In this document: positions 44,701 to 55,025 of the stretch, one piece after another
Numbering within the stretch: position 1 is the first letter of the stretch
How the letters are laid out: the number at the start of each line of letters is the position of its first letter
NCBI RefSeq assembly: GCF_003473485.1
Contig: NC_053045.1
Span: 58,446,494 to 58,510,493 of the forward strand
Source: Medicago truncatula
Taxonomy: Eukaryota; Streptophyta; Magnoliopsida; Fabales; Fabaceae
Direction: 5' to 3'
Length of the DNA stretch: 64,000 nucleotides
Made by a program: the position numbers and the translations under genes
The notes under the pieces: generated by a model
Seen by the model: the letters and a program-made list of their open reading frames with translations, nothing else
Databases searched by the model: none
What the model was told of the DNA's origin: nothing

Positions 44701-47084
44701 AAACTTCGATGCTTAAATTTGAAGACCGCAATACCACATAAGAAACTCATATTTACCTCATCCAATAGAATCACAAGATATTCTGTTGGCAAAAGACGTG
44801 GATGACCAGAACTTTCAGTGGCAGTTCGAAGGTAGCAGCCTGTGAGCAAAACTTCCCTCCCTTTCTTCAGAATTCCACTTGGCAGGCCTGCCAAGTCATA
44901 GAATCTGCTGGACAAAATATGATATTTTCAACCTTGAATGGAATTGCCAATAAGACTATGGAAACTTTTGATTTCAAATCACATGCTACGTGGATGATTC
45001 TGTGCATGTATTTTATGACCTTTTAAAAAAACACATGTATTTATTGTAAATACTTTTTTTAAAGTAATTCATTGGTAAATTAAGCATTACCAATCATCAG
45101 TAAAGTCGGTGGATACTTCGCACCAATGATATTGTTAAAAAAAAAGTTATGCATCTCCAAGAAATGTTCATTCAATCATCAATAGATAGAAAAAATAGTC
45201 GCAGGAGAGAAATCTACTTCACTGATCATCACAATTGTCAGTTAGAATATCTCGAAAGTATTTCGAATAAAGAATGCACTCAACAAAATGAAGTACTTAA
45301 TTGTAAGTATTTCTAGGTTTTCATATTTTCACCAGCAATACAAACAAGCCACGTGCAGTTGGCAAGACCAAGATATTTTATTCTTTTAATCATAAAATTT
45401 ACAAATTGACTTTGACCTTGAGAGATTTAACAATGCATACTGCAATTACCTACGGTGTAGATAGAGATCTATGATATTAGAGCTCCAATAATCCCCTAAT
45501 GTAAGCATGTGGATGTTTGTGCCTGAAGAAAAAAGAAGCAGTTTACAATAATCGCATTGACAGCTACAGAAGCATAATAAATAGTTCATCTGTAACAAAG
45601 ACTAGGGGTGGGAATAGGTTAAGCAAATCAAAGCTTTGCTTGGAAAAATGTTCTGTCAAAAAAGTTCAAGTTTTAAGGCTAATATCACTGGCTTTTCTTT
45701 TGGTCTAACCTGATCTTTTTGAAGGTCTAGTTTGGTCTATTAGCCAACTTAAAAGTTTATAAGGGGTAAAAACTTGTAGATAAAGTCAAGCTTTTTAAAG
45801 GATAAGCCTAATTTGTTTATGACATAATTTTATTTAAGGTATGACCTAATTTATAAAAAGTATGAGTAAATTTATAGGCTTAAGTCTTCATGTAGGTCAT
45901 CATGCTTAAATTAGTAAAAATGTCAACAAGCAAATAATTTTTAGACAATGTAAAAAACATACTAATTACTAAAGAAACTGGCATAAACCTGATGTATACT
46001 AAGCTAAAGACCATTGTCGGCAATCTAGCATAGTAACCGAGACAACAGCCAATCGTTATCCTAGCAACTGGGATTAGTAACACGATGGCCTCAATCATAA
46101 CAACTAATTTTTTAAAATCTAATTTAGAGTGAGGTATTTTTTACTTATTTCTCCTAAACCAAATCACTTTCTAGTGCACCAAAAATGGGGTAAAATATCA
46201 AAAACAGATGTTAATTAAAAACAATTGATAGAATTGTGCCTCAACGGTAGGTCATATAAGTGCTACAATCAACATTTTCCATGGGAATGTGGCATGTTTT
46301 GAACCTCCTCCACACAGTTGACAATATTAAATGAACACTCAACATGCTTATTCTACTTAATATGCGAAAATGCTTTGAACATCCATGTTTTTTTACCATA
46401 CAATAAACTAAAACAAGAAAATGCTTTGATTTCAATGTACCTGGAAGTACATGAGCATCGATAATAACAACTTCCAAAACACTGTTCAAAGCAATGAATT
46501 TCTTCTCATAAATGGAATCAATAGTAACCGTGTTTGGAAGCTTTATCCTCCGATTATTCTTCTTCAGACTGTTAATTAATTCAAGTCTTTTCTTCGGTAC
46601 AGCAACTCTGCGTTGCTCACTCCACGCCTTCAAAAAACAAAATCATCAACTCAAAACCCTAATTAAACTCAAAACCTCATCACAATAACATCAAACAACC
46701 CTAACAACTAAATTCCAAATTAGATTAATATAACCAACTACAAATCCCTAATTAAGGCATTTCATAATCCAACCTAATTAACTAGCGTAACTGGTTATTG
46801 TAACTAACTATTGTGTCTAATAATAATACCTGAGAAAGTTCAGAGAGCAAAATCGCAGGAGTAACGCCGCTCGAATACGCAATACAAGTTTTAAGAATAC
46901 GAGATACAATCCAACTCCAACCATAACCAGATGTATCCGAATCACCACGATTTGAATCGTCTTCTAGCGACAATAGCTCGGATCTTGCTTGATCGACGAA
47001 ATTGAGAAAAGGATCTTCTTCCTCTTTCTGTTGTTCTTCTACGTCCATTTGGGTGTCTTCAACTATCTCTGTATTCACTTCCAT
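38711..47084 (-). CDS. Multi-OB-fold nucleic-acid-binding protein, Cdc24- or shieldin SHLD2-like
   Basis: Thirteen exons on the minus strand: 47084-46830, 46627-46441, 45522-45450, 44907-44757, 44574-44465, 44187-44047, 43961-43820, 43739-43596, 43073-42913, 42276-42199, 41988-41850, 41361-41092 and 38860-38711. All are GT-AG and in phase, giving 666 residues. The start is acidic (MEVNTEIVEDTQMDVEEQQK), followed by SWIVSRILKTCIAYSSGVTP. OB-fold-like strands occur in VLLTGCYLRTA, ITLVDGDGVTLKFFLWGEQI, ISLYGVVTEIS with ATVFSLRIADTSGEIRAKLH, and FHLKITLADKSTKALAWCTG. The last includes a zinc-binding candidate Cys550 with Cys564-x2-Cys567 and nearby His552/His568, as in the third OB fold of RPA70. 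I remember plant proteins of this kind being labelled Cdc24 OB-domain proteins; SHLD2 has a related layout. A role on ssDNA in replication or repair is inferred. Intron 12 (2.2 kb) holds a SINE and a Ty1/copia fossil. Confidence 0.9.
39158..39254 (-). mobile_element. tRNA-derived SINE in intron 12 of the OB-fold gene
   Basis: On the minus strand: GTCCTCGTGAGCTTAGCTCA, then GTTGGTAGGGACAATGC, B box GGGTTCAAACCTTGGCCACC and an A12 tail. TCCCATTT flanks it at 39150-39157 and 39255-39262. The A box TAGCTCAGTTGG is intact. Confidence 0.85.
39365..40760 (+). mobile_element. Deleted Ty1/copia fossil in intron 12 of the OB-fold gene
   Basis: A partial left LTR (39365 to about 39487) matches the end of a right LTR (about 40524-40760), with a purine tract GAGGGGGAGGA just before the right LTR and a primer-site-like GTATCAGA after the left one. 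The only well-read coding trace is the copia RNase H end (ISAIHLANNS, KHIDINCHFIREH). Most of the element is gone and many breaks remain. Differences between LTR copies indicate considerable age. Confidence 0.8.
41617..41660. repeat. Micro-insertion between 13-bp direct repeats
   Basis: AGACTTTCATTGG at 41617-41629 and 41648-41660 flanks the 18-bp insert GTTTCTTCAAAAAAGTAG, inside intron 11 of the OB-fold gene. Confidence 0.7.
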
Positions 47085-47089
47085 TTTCG

Positions 47090-48561
47090 ATTCAGACGCG
47101 AATTTGTGATTGTGATGAATATGGCGGCTTTTTTACAATTGAAAATGAAAATGTGCCTTTTGGAAAGAGGTATTCCACTTTTTGGCGGGAAATAATTGGT
47201 TGGGCTAACATAACACCTTTAGAGGCCCATGTATCATCATATACGTGACAAATAGAGAATTATTTTTCCAACCCTACTCATTTCTACATGCCCTCCAAAT
47301 TTCTCATTTTGCTCTAATCTGAAATATTTTTGAACTGTTTTGAATTATATAATATGAATCATGTAAAAAAATCAGAAGTCATGTACTAGGTGATGTAAAG
47401 GTCTATGTTGATCGACGTAATATCCTCACAAAAATCGCACAACAGTTTTGTGGATAGTATAAATGGTTAACAATGAAATCATGACATCATAAATGTTAAG
47501 CAGATGGAAATAAGACTAGAAAATGAGTTAGAATGAATAATTGTAAATAATGAGTGGCTATTTTATAAGCAAACAAGTATCAATTATAATGACAAACAAT
47601 GTAAGTTTGAATACCTGGTCAAACCCGTTAAAAAATGCATGAAACATTTGTGAAATCAATCAACCTTGTTGAGCAAACCATTGTCTATAGTCAAGATATT
47701 TTTGGATTTTATAATCTAAAAATCATGCTTAGAGTCCGTTCAAATTATATAATATGAAACATGTTCACAACAAAGAAAACACACAAAAGTTGTGTATTTC
47801 TTAATTTTATAGGTTTCTTGAACTTCAAAAAAGGTTTTTTTTTAACAAAAAAAAAAACAATTTGAATTTTTTATGGAATTACTTTTATAAGATGATATGA
47901 AATTGTGGATGAAGAAAATGAAAGTTGATTAATGAACCAATCTAAATTTTTTATATTTAATTTGAGGAAAAATGATAAAAATGATTCCTATATTTTAATT
48001 TGGGATTACTTATTTTTGTTAAAAATTAATTAAAAATAATAATTTATTGATTTTGACTTGACATGTCCACATTTAACAATCATGTTGGTGACTTTTTCCT
48101 TAAAAAAAGTTCATGCTGGTGACTTTTGAAATAAAGTTAAAAATATACACGCTTTTGTTGTTATTATAAGTAAAAAATAATATTTTAGATTCATTTATTA
48201 AATTACGTATTTAATCAATAATAAACATCATATATATCAACTATTGAAATATTTTAGATCCATTCATTAAATGATGTGTGTAATCTATAATAAAGACCAT
48301 ATGCATCATTTAATTGAATGAATCTAAAATTGACTTTCGTTTATAATTGTGACTGAAAATATATATAAGGAAAAAAAGGACTATGACGTGCAAGTTTAGA
48401 GATTTAATAGACCAAGATAAGAACATTGAAAAACCGATCCAAATAAAATATCAAACTTAAAAATATCATTTGTAATTTATCAAATAAGACTATGACGTGC
48501 AAGTTTAGAAACTTTGTGTTGGATTTCAAGAAGGTTGTTGATCACTTTGGAACAAGTAGTG
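47090..48561. other. Intergenic sequence upstream of the OB-fold gene
   Basis: The first 100 bases are likely promoter and 5' UTR. The rest is A+T-rich with one micro-insertion and no gene. Confidence 0.5.
48080..48127. repeat. Micro-insertion between 17-bp direct repeats
   Basis: TCATGTTGGTGACTTTT at 48080-48096 and TCATGCTGGTGACTTTT at 48111-48127 flank the 14-bp insert TCCTTAAAAAAAGT. Confidence 0.65.
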
Positions 48562-48572
48562 GTGATATAATT

Positions 48573-49262
48573 TTATTTTTTTTAAGAAATTAAAATGGGA
48601 TATATTATTCAAGTGACTATTCTTCTAGCACAATATGTGCCAAGAAGGATATCAAATATTTATAACAAAATATCAACAAGAATGAACAATGATTAGCCTA
48701 TACCCAAACACAAGAACGGATTATGGCACCAATCATGAAACTTATAATTAAAACTAGCAAACTTTGCTTTATGCCAATAAAAAAAGAGAAGCCTAATGTT
48801 CTCCAAGAGCTGGGGAAAGGAGCTTTGATTTGTCTTGAAAATTCTATCATTCATTTCCTTCCAAATGACCCATGAAGTTGCAAACCAAATTAAGTGCATG
48901 AAAGAACACTGCACCTTTGAATAACCTATTGAAGTACCAAATTGAATGAAGTAACCCATCAAAGTTAAGGGATCCGCATTATAGACACCTAACCATTGAC
49001 GAACCAGATACCATACCATACCGAAATGATTACAAAGTAAGAAAAGATGATCGGACGTTTCACGTTAGCCACATCCACTGACACATGACTGCGTCTCAAT
49101 ATGAAAAACTCCCCCCCGAAATAAATTCACTTTCGTAGGCAACCTATTCCTAAAGAGCCTCCATGCAAAGACCGAGACTTTCAAAGGAATATCTTTCCTC
49201 CAAAGCAAAACCGCATATACCAAAGGGACATTGTGGTTGATGGGCGTTCCGCTAGTAAGAAT
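48573..49262 (-). mobile_element. 5'-truncated LINE with target-site duplication
   Basis: The 11-bp duplication GTGATATAATT lies at 48562-48572 and 49263-49273. At the left is a T-rich tract, the poly(A) of the minus-strand element. The minus strand encodes the end of a plant L1-type ORF2: DIPLKVSVFAWRLFRNRLPT, the zf-RVT cysteines in SCVSGCG and HLFLLCNHFG, and then WFATSWVIWKEMNDRIF to a stop near 48693. One in-frame stop follows SGCG (GGC TAA), so the copy is dead. Only the last 690 bases of the element are present, as usual for incomplete reverse transcription. Confidence 0.92.
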
Positions 49263-49273
49263 GTGATATAATT

Positions 49274-50116
49274 AAATTAATGTATGTCTGTAAATAGTTG
49301 TTCCAAATTACATTTCAAAACTTCATAATCAAATTAGACGGAGACAAATTAATGGGATCGTTCACACATTAACGAATGTAGCATCATCCTATAATAGCTC
49401 CATTATATTTGCCCCGTTGTGTAATTGTACTTTGAAAACAAATTTATTGAATTAAGTTTGTCTCCCTCAAACAAACAAAAGTGTAATCTTATCTAGTTGT
49501 TTTTTTAAAGAAAAAAATCGTTTTATTTTCATATAAAGTAATCATCAATTGATCATAAAGACAAGGGAAAACTACAATCACATCTTACAAGGTTTATTAA
49601 AATGATATTGACACCTTAATAGTTTTTTTTTTTTGAAACAACACCTTAATAGTTTTAAAACTTAAACTTATCTTCATCAAAGACAAACATCTTCCTTCAC
49701 TTTTACCTTGTTAATTACCAGTGTGATGATAAAAAGAAATGGCAAATCACACGCCACAGTTATTGAATTTATAATTGATAGTCAATTTACTAACATCATC
49801 AACCAAAATATTCGCTCTGAGGAATATCAGAGAGCAAAAAGTAATATAAAGGATGAAAGTTTGTATAGTTACGGATTTTTTTTGGCATTGAAGCAAAGTC
49901 GAATTCAAACAAATATTATCTATGAAGCAAAGCAATTATTATTTTCTCCATAGATTTTTGAATGATAATAGGTCAAATCTGATTATATTGACAAAACAAG
50001 ACTCAATACAGTGGTTGATTGATACTCTTGATTTGTCATATTCATGTAAATGATTATCAAACGAATAATACGGTGACCATAGAAAAGGGCTGTGCATATC
50101 TCTGAAACTAACTTAA
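49274..50116. other. Intergenic sequence, no gene seen
   Basis: A+T-rich; includes one micro-insertion at 49611-49656. Confidence 0.5.
49611..49656. repeat. Micro-insertion between 16-bp direct repeats
   Basis: ACACCTTAATAGTTTT at 49611-49626 and 49641-49656 flanks a 14-bp insert that on the minus strand reads TGTTTC followed by eight A. Confidence 0.75.
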
Positions 50117-50723
50117 GGGTGTGTTTGGATCACCAAAGAAAGTGAGAGGAAAGAATGTAAGAGAAAAGATTGTTAAAGGAAAAAAAGTATGAGGAAAGTG
50201 AATGGAAAGTGGGATGATTGTTTCAGTGTTTGGTATGAATGAAATTGAAAAGAAAGAAAGATGTATATTTTTTAAAATGACAAAACTAACCCTATCCAAA
50301 AATAAAATACTACATTAGAATAAAAATATGAAATATGCTCTCATCAGTAGAAATAAAGAACTAACTTCATCAACAAATAAATAAATTAACGTTTATGATG
50401 GCGGCATGGCGCATTGGTAATTTGGTAAGGCTTACTAATTAATGTGCTTGCCATTTTGTCGAAAAAAAATTATTGTGCTTGCATGAAAAATAGTTTAAAG
50501 AAACATTGATTTTGTGGGTATTTTTGTCTTTTCCTCATATAACATGTTCCATCCTCACTTTCCTTGCATAAGTGTGGGGAAAGCATTTTCAGGTGGGTCT
50601 CATCTCCAACTTTCTTTCCTTGCCTTATTATTGTTGTTCCAAACGAGAGAAAGTTGACCTTTCCATCATCTTTCCCTCCCATCACAATCTTTCCTTCTTC
50701 TTTCTTTGAAAACAAACACACCC
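50117..50723. mobile_element. PIF/Harbinger-type MITE with TAA target duplication
   Basis: Ends GGGTGTGTTTGGATC and, inverted, GGGTGTGTTTGTTTTC, flanked by TAA at 50114-50116 and 50724-50726. The interior is rich in AAAGAAAG-type words on the left and CTTTCCTT on the right. A micro-insertion lies within it at 50437-50482. Confidence 0.85.
50437..50482. repeat. Micro-insertion between 15-bp direct repeats, nested in a MITE
   Basis: AATTAATGTGCTTGC (50437-50451) and AATTATTGTGCTTGC (50468-50482) flank the 16-bp insert CATTTTGTCGAAAAAA. Confidence 0.65.
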
Positions 50724-50726
50724 TAA

Positions 50727-51829
50727 GGGTCTGTTTGGATGACAAAAGGAAAGAAAGTATAAGGATTGACATAGATATCCCTACATTTGAATCAAATGTG
50801 AATGTAAAATATTTATACTAATATAAATATATACATATATTTATAGAATATTTTAAAATAAAATATTAGTGTATTGGCTATTTATTAATTAAATTATTGA
50901 TTTAAGATTGTTATTAAATATTTATTTCAAGTTAATTGTATAAACACCATTGTAAAAGTGTAGATAACTCATGCACATCTATCAAAGTGAAAAAAATAAG
51001 ATTATCATCAAAATTATCTTCAAATGGATGTTCATATATCACTACTCACAATATTTTTATCAAAACAAAATTAGTAAAGAGGAATTGGAACATACTAGTA
51101 ACAATAACAAAAAAAAAGTTATTTCTAATGTTGTTTTCTTTATCCATTATTACGTTTACCAATGTGTGTGGGTGGTGGTTTGGTTTGTACTTAAAATGAA
51201 AAATGATTACAGGCTAGACGCCAGAAGGGGAAATAAAACATATTTATGCACTGAGAGGAGAGCCACATAAAGAATAAATTTGCAGAGTGGTCAGTGATAG
51301 GAGCAAGAGTTTGAAATAGACAAGTCATTGAAAGTCTAAGGTGAATTATTCAGGCGCGTTTGGGCTGTGTCTAAAAAACTAAAGTTGCTGCGGTTTACTT
51401 ATTACTATTTATTATTTATGATTGTGATAGTGATATCTGCAACGAACTGACACTAAAAAAGGACACAGTAATCATAAGTTCAATGACTAAAACAGGATCG
51501 ACCATTGTGATTTAACTATATTCCTTACTTCTTCATTGCCAATTTCGTGACAGTGGCAGCTTCTTCATGTCACGTGGTTTGTTTCTTCAACTTCAACAAT
51601 GGTTAGGTTACGACTTTGCCTCCTCATCAAACTGAATCAATCAAAGTAAAGTGATCATAACCACTCAGCCACATAAACAAAACTATAGGCTACTAGCTAT
51701 AGGCTCTAGCTCAATCACTTTATGCCATGCATAAAAGGGCATTCAATGTAAAACAAAACACACATGTCAATATTTGATTCTCTCCTGATAAAAACTAATT
51801 TTAAAATCATGCTAACAAAGGCTCATCAA
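50727..51829. other. Second MITE left end and unassigned sequence
   Basis: GGGTCTGTTTGGATGACAAA directly follows the TAA of the previous MITE and looks like the left end of a related element. I could not find its partner end. The rest is unassigned; no gene. Confidence 0.45.
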
Positions 51830-52070
51830 CTAAAATATTGTGACTACGTTCACTACCGTGGAAATCGTCTCACTAAACTTATACTTAAATGTAACCATAT
51901 TAATAATAACTTTAGAGTCACTTTCCACAATAAGTTGTAGAATGCGCTCATTTCAAATCATATCCAAGCTTAGGTACATGTCACACAATTTAACATGAAG
52001 AGCATCTGGAACACCAATATTTCTAAAGTATCCTTTTATCCATCTCCCATCAAGTTACGTAAAAAGTTGC
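51830..52070 (-). mobile_element. LINE RNase H remnant
   Basis: The minus strand gives ALHVKLCDMYLSLDMI and then ERILQLIVESDSKVIINM, resembling the RVT_3 RNase H domain (AELxAIxxGLxxA ... VESDSxxVVxxI) at the end of plant LINEs. Short and isolated. Confidence 0.45.
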
Positions 52071-52079
52071 CACCACCTT

Positions 52080-53032
52080 GAAGACTCTCCACCCCCTTTG
52101 CAAGCACCACCACTCTTAGGTAATTAATTTAAAATTTTATATTAGAAATTTTGTTTTGCAGATACAAGTCAAACTATTATCAAAGTAATAATTACATTAT
52201 TTATCTATGTAAAAATTACCTCTTTTAATTCCTTAAACAATGTCATTAAAACACTTATTAGCATTTTTCTTGATTTTAGATGAGTTGATTATACAAAAAT
52301 GTTCAATACCGCGAGGGGATACATCTCAAACGTATCACAATTGATTTTCATTGGCTAGTCAAGCTTTGACCTACCCTATATTTTCCTTCAATTCCGAAAA
52401 TGCAAGTTTTCCCTTGCTTTGCAAATACAACACGTCGGCATTGTAAAATTTCACGAAGGAAATCTTTGGAATGTATTGCAACACATTCATGTAAAAGTGA
52501 CTTAAACAATAAATTCAAGTGCAAAAATAAATTATAGAATAAAAAATTACAAATTTTCGCTTCGAGTATAATGAATTGCAAAGACAAAATTAAATTTACA
52601 GGAATAACCAAACATGTCAAAATATTATACACCTCTAAAATCAATTTTGACTCATCCAAAAGTAGAATCAAACATACACTTTTTTTAATGACAAATAGAT
52701 ATATTATAATAGAAAAAAGCACAGATATACAAAGTTTGAGGATCATCAACATTGACCAAAAACAAAAACCCTAAAAAGAAAAACCACCAAAAACACCTCG
52801 AGAAAACTAAAACAACTACTACATAAAACAAAACGAAAAACCTCCCTTTCTCATAGAGTCATAAAACTAGGCATGACAACAAAACCATAACCGCGGGTAA
52901 CCGCCCGAACCAAACTCAATTCGACGGATTTTTCCCGCTTTGATTGGGTTTGGGCATGGGTTTTCCCCAATTTTCAAAACATAGGTATGAGACGGGTAAC
53001 ATGAATATATATACTCACCCCAAACTCATACC
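52080..53032. other. Intergenic sequence, no gene seen
   Basis: The part at 52880-53030, together with 53461-53500, has a C/G-rich repeat-like text (CCGCGGGTAACCGCCCGAAC) that seems to be an older repeat split by the hAT MITE at 53033-53460. Confidence 0.4.
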
Positions 53033-53460
53033 CAATGGCGGAGTCAGAAAAAAAAATGTTTGGGTGGGTCGCTAAATTATGAAACTTTTTTTTTATTTAA
53101 AATACAAATGTTAATTGGAACAATTTTCAGTTGACAAACAATATAAGGGAGGTTTGAAACTCCCACAAATTAGAAGGTCTTTAAACCTCCGTTAACCAAT
53201 CAAGTATATACATGAAAAAAATCACGTAAACCACTTTTGAAATTGCCGAAATCTAAAACTGTTGAAAAATCTCACAAATGGACCTATGATTTTTATTTTT
53301 TTTTATTTTTCTAGGTGGGCCACTACACCATTTACGGGGATTTCGATGTGCCGAAAATAAAAAACATCACAAAATTGTTTAAAATCTTGCAAATTAGACC
53401 CATAATTATTAATATTTTCATTTTTTCAGGTGGGCCAGCCCATGAAGGACTCCGCCACTG
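53033..53460. mobile_element. hAT-type MITE
   Basis: Ends CAATGGCGGAGTC and GACTCCGCCACTG are inverted repeats. The flanking 8-mers CTCATACC and CCCACACC agree at six of eight positions. Same end type as 5506 and 60855. Confidence 0.7.
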
Positions 53461-53617
53461 CCCACACCCGAACCCGTTCCGAATGTAGAAAATCAATTTA
53501 TTTTCCATTTTATATAAATAGAAACTAAAACGCTAAATTATTTTAACTCAAAAAATAAGTGCTTATAAGGGTTAAGATTTGAACTTATTTTTAAAACATC
53601 ATAAGACCCAGGTAATT

Positions 53618-53758
53618 TATTTATTTTTGTCAAGTAAGTAGACTAGCGGCTGGAGCTCACACATTTTAAATGTGGAAAGTGAAGTGTTTGGGGTTCGAAC
53701 CCCTTCCCCTGCATATATTATGCAATGTCTCTACCAACTGAGTTAAACTCACGTGAAC
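53618..53758 (-). mobile_element. tRNA-derived SINE, long type
   Basis: On the minus strand: GTTCACGTGAGTTTAACTCA, A box like TTTAACTCAGTTGG, B box GGGGTTCGAACCCC, body with GAGCTCCAGCCGCTAG, and a 3' end CTACTTGACAAAAATAAATA. The 3' end TTGACAAAAA resembles several of the micro-insertions. No clear target duplication. Confidence 0.8.
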
Positions 53759-54068
53759 ATCTATACTATATATAAAGAAAATATATGACTTTAGATTGAC
53801 TTTTTTCCTTTCCAATTTTATACCTCCTTTCAAGTGTAATATGATGCGCTTTAGACTGACTTTTTTTTATAATATTCTTTAAACTATTAATTAAAAAATA
53901 GTTAAATCTCATTAAAATAGGTACTACCCCACTATAATAGAAACAATATTATCTTAAAATATATAAAGGGAATATGATATTTTAAGCTCGATTTTTTTAT
54001 TATTAAAGTTATATCCCTAAACAACTTTGCTATAATAATGTTATATTGTTGGTGTCATTGAAAATGAT

Positions 54069-54107
54069 AAGAGTTTTTATTATTTTGTCAAAAAGAGTTT
54101 TTATTAT
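54069..54107. repeat. Micro-insertion between 15-bp direct repeats
   Basis: AAGAGTTTTTATTAT at 54069-54083 and 54093-54107 flanks a 9-bp insert TTTGTCAAA, the shortest of the set. Confidence 0.7.
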
Positions 54108-54329
54108 ATTACTCCTCAAAAAAGAGTTTATCATGATTTGTTACACAATAAGTCACAGACATCAATTCTATACATCCAAAAAAAATCTATCATATACAAT
54201 TAATTTCAATCAAAATATAAATTTTATAAAGAAAATTATTTATAATTTTTACACGTTAACGCAATAAAAAGAACGCATAAATGGACACTAAATACTGTCT
54301 TAACGTTAGTAATATCATTATTATTTTTT

Positions 54330-54362
54330 GAAATATTATTATTATTATTATTATTATTATTA
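54330..54362. repeat. ATT microsatellite, left of the Helitron
   Basis: (ATT)n of about 33 bases up to the Helitron end. The other half is at 57564-57586. Confidence 0.9.
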
Positions 54363-54983
54363 CTAGCGTTCAGACGGGCACTCCCGTGCCCGTCTGTCCG
54401 CTCTTTCTACTGCGTTAACGCATGTAACTCATAAACAGTATGTTTGTGAACATCAATGTTGGTTTATTGTTTCTTGGTATATTTTGGAGAAAATTATTAG
54501 AATTAAAAGAATGGCCAAGCTTGATCAATAAAGAAGGATCAAGTTTGATAAAAAAAATGTAAGATATGTAATTCATGCACTTCTCTGAGATGAAGTTACT
54601 TAATATATACTTAGTTTTAAGATGCATACACATCTATCTATGGAGGATGTTTGATGAAGACATTAAATCTTTCCCATCGTTAAAACAATTTATAGAAATC
54701 ATTACACATGTGCTCTATATTATTTCTCGAGCCATTTGAGTCTATCACAAAATATAAAATTTAGAACATCTAAGCCAAACCAATAGAAGAAATAAAAACA
54801 AAACTTTGATAAGTCTTGTAAAGGACGAAGACATTTTAAAAATAGTGAAAAAATGTTTACACATTAGGCATATCACCTTTTCATACTTTGTGATATATTT
54901 GATTGAAAAAGTCAATTTAACATAGCAAGGAGAACCTTAAGTAATATTTCATTCACGTACCCTCCTTTCCTATCCTAGGATTC

Positions 54984-55025
<42 letters not shown>

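Larger units (their letters stand above)
53760..54362 (+). mobile_element. Helitron 5' end, probably interrupted by the next Helitron
   Basis: A^TCTATACTATATATAAAG is the canonical 5' start of plant Helitrons (TC after a host A). A micro-insertion lies inside at 54069-54107. The 3' end of this element was not found; the part beyond may continue after 57563. Confidence 0.6.

Noticed and set aside
52348-52752. 134-residue hydrophobic minus-strand frame
   Set aside because: Leu/Ile-rich reading of A+T-rich DNA with no family similarity; no start or splice context.
53760-54410. A single short plus-strand Helitron ending at the 54371-54396 hairpin
   Set aside because: On the plus strand the hairpin is followed by CTAC, not CTRR; on the minus strand it is followed by CTAG and T, and ATT repeats frame the longer minus-strand element.
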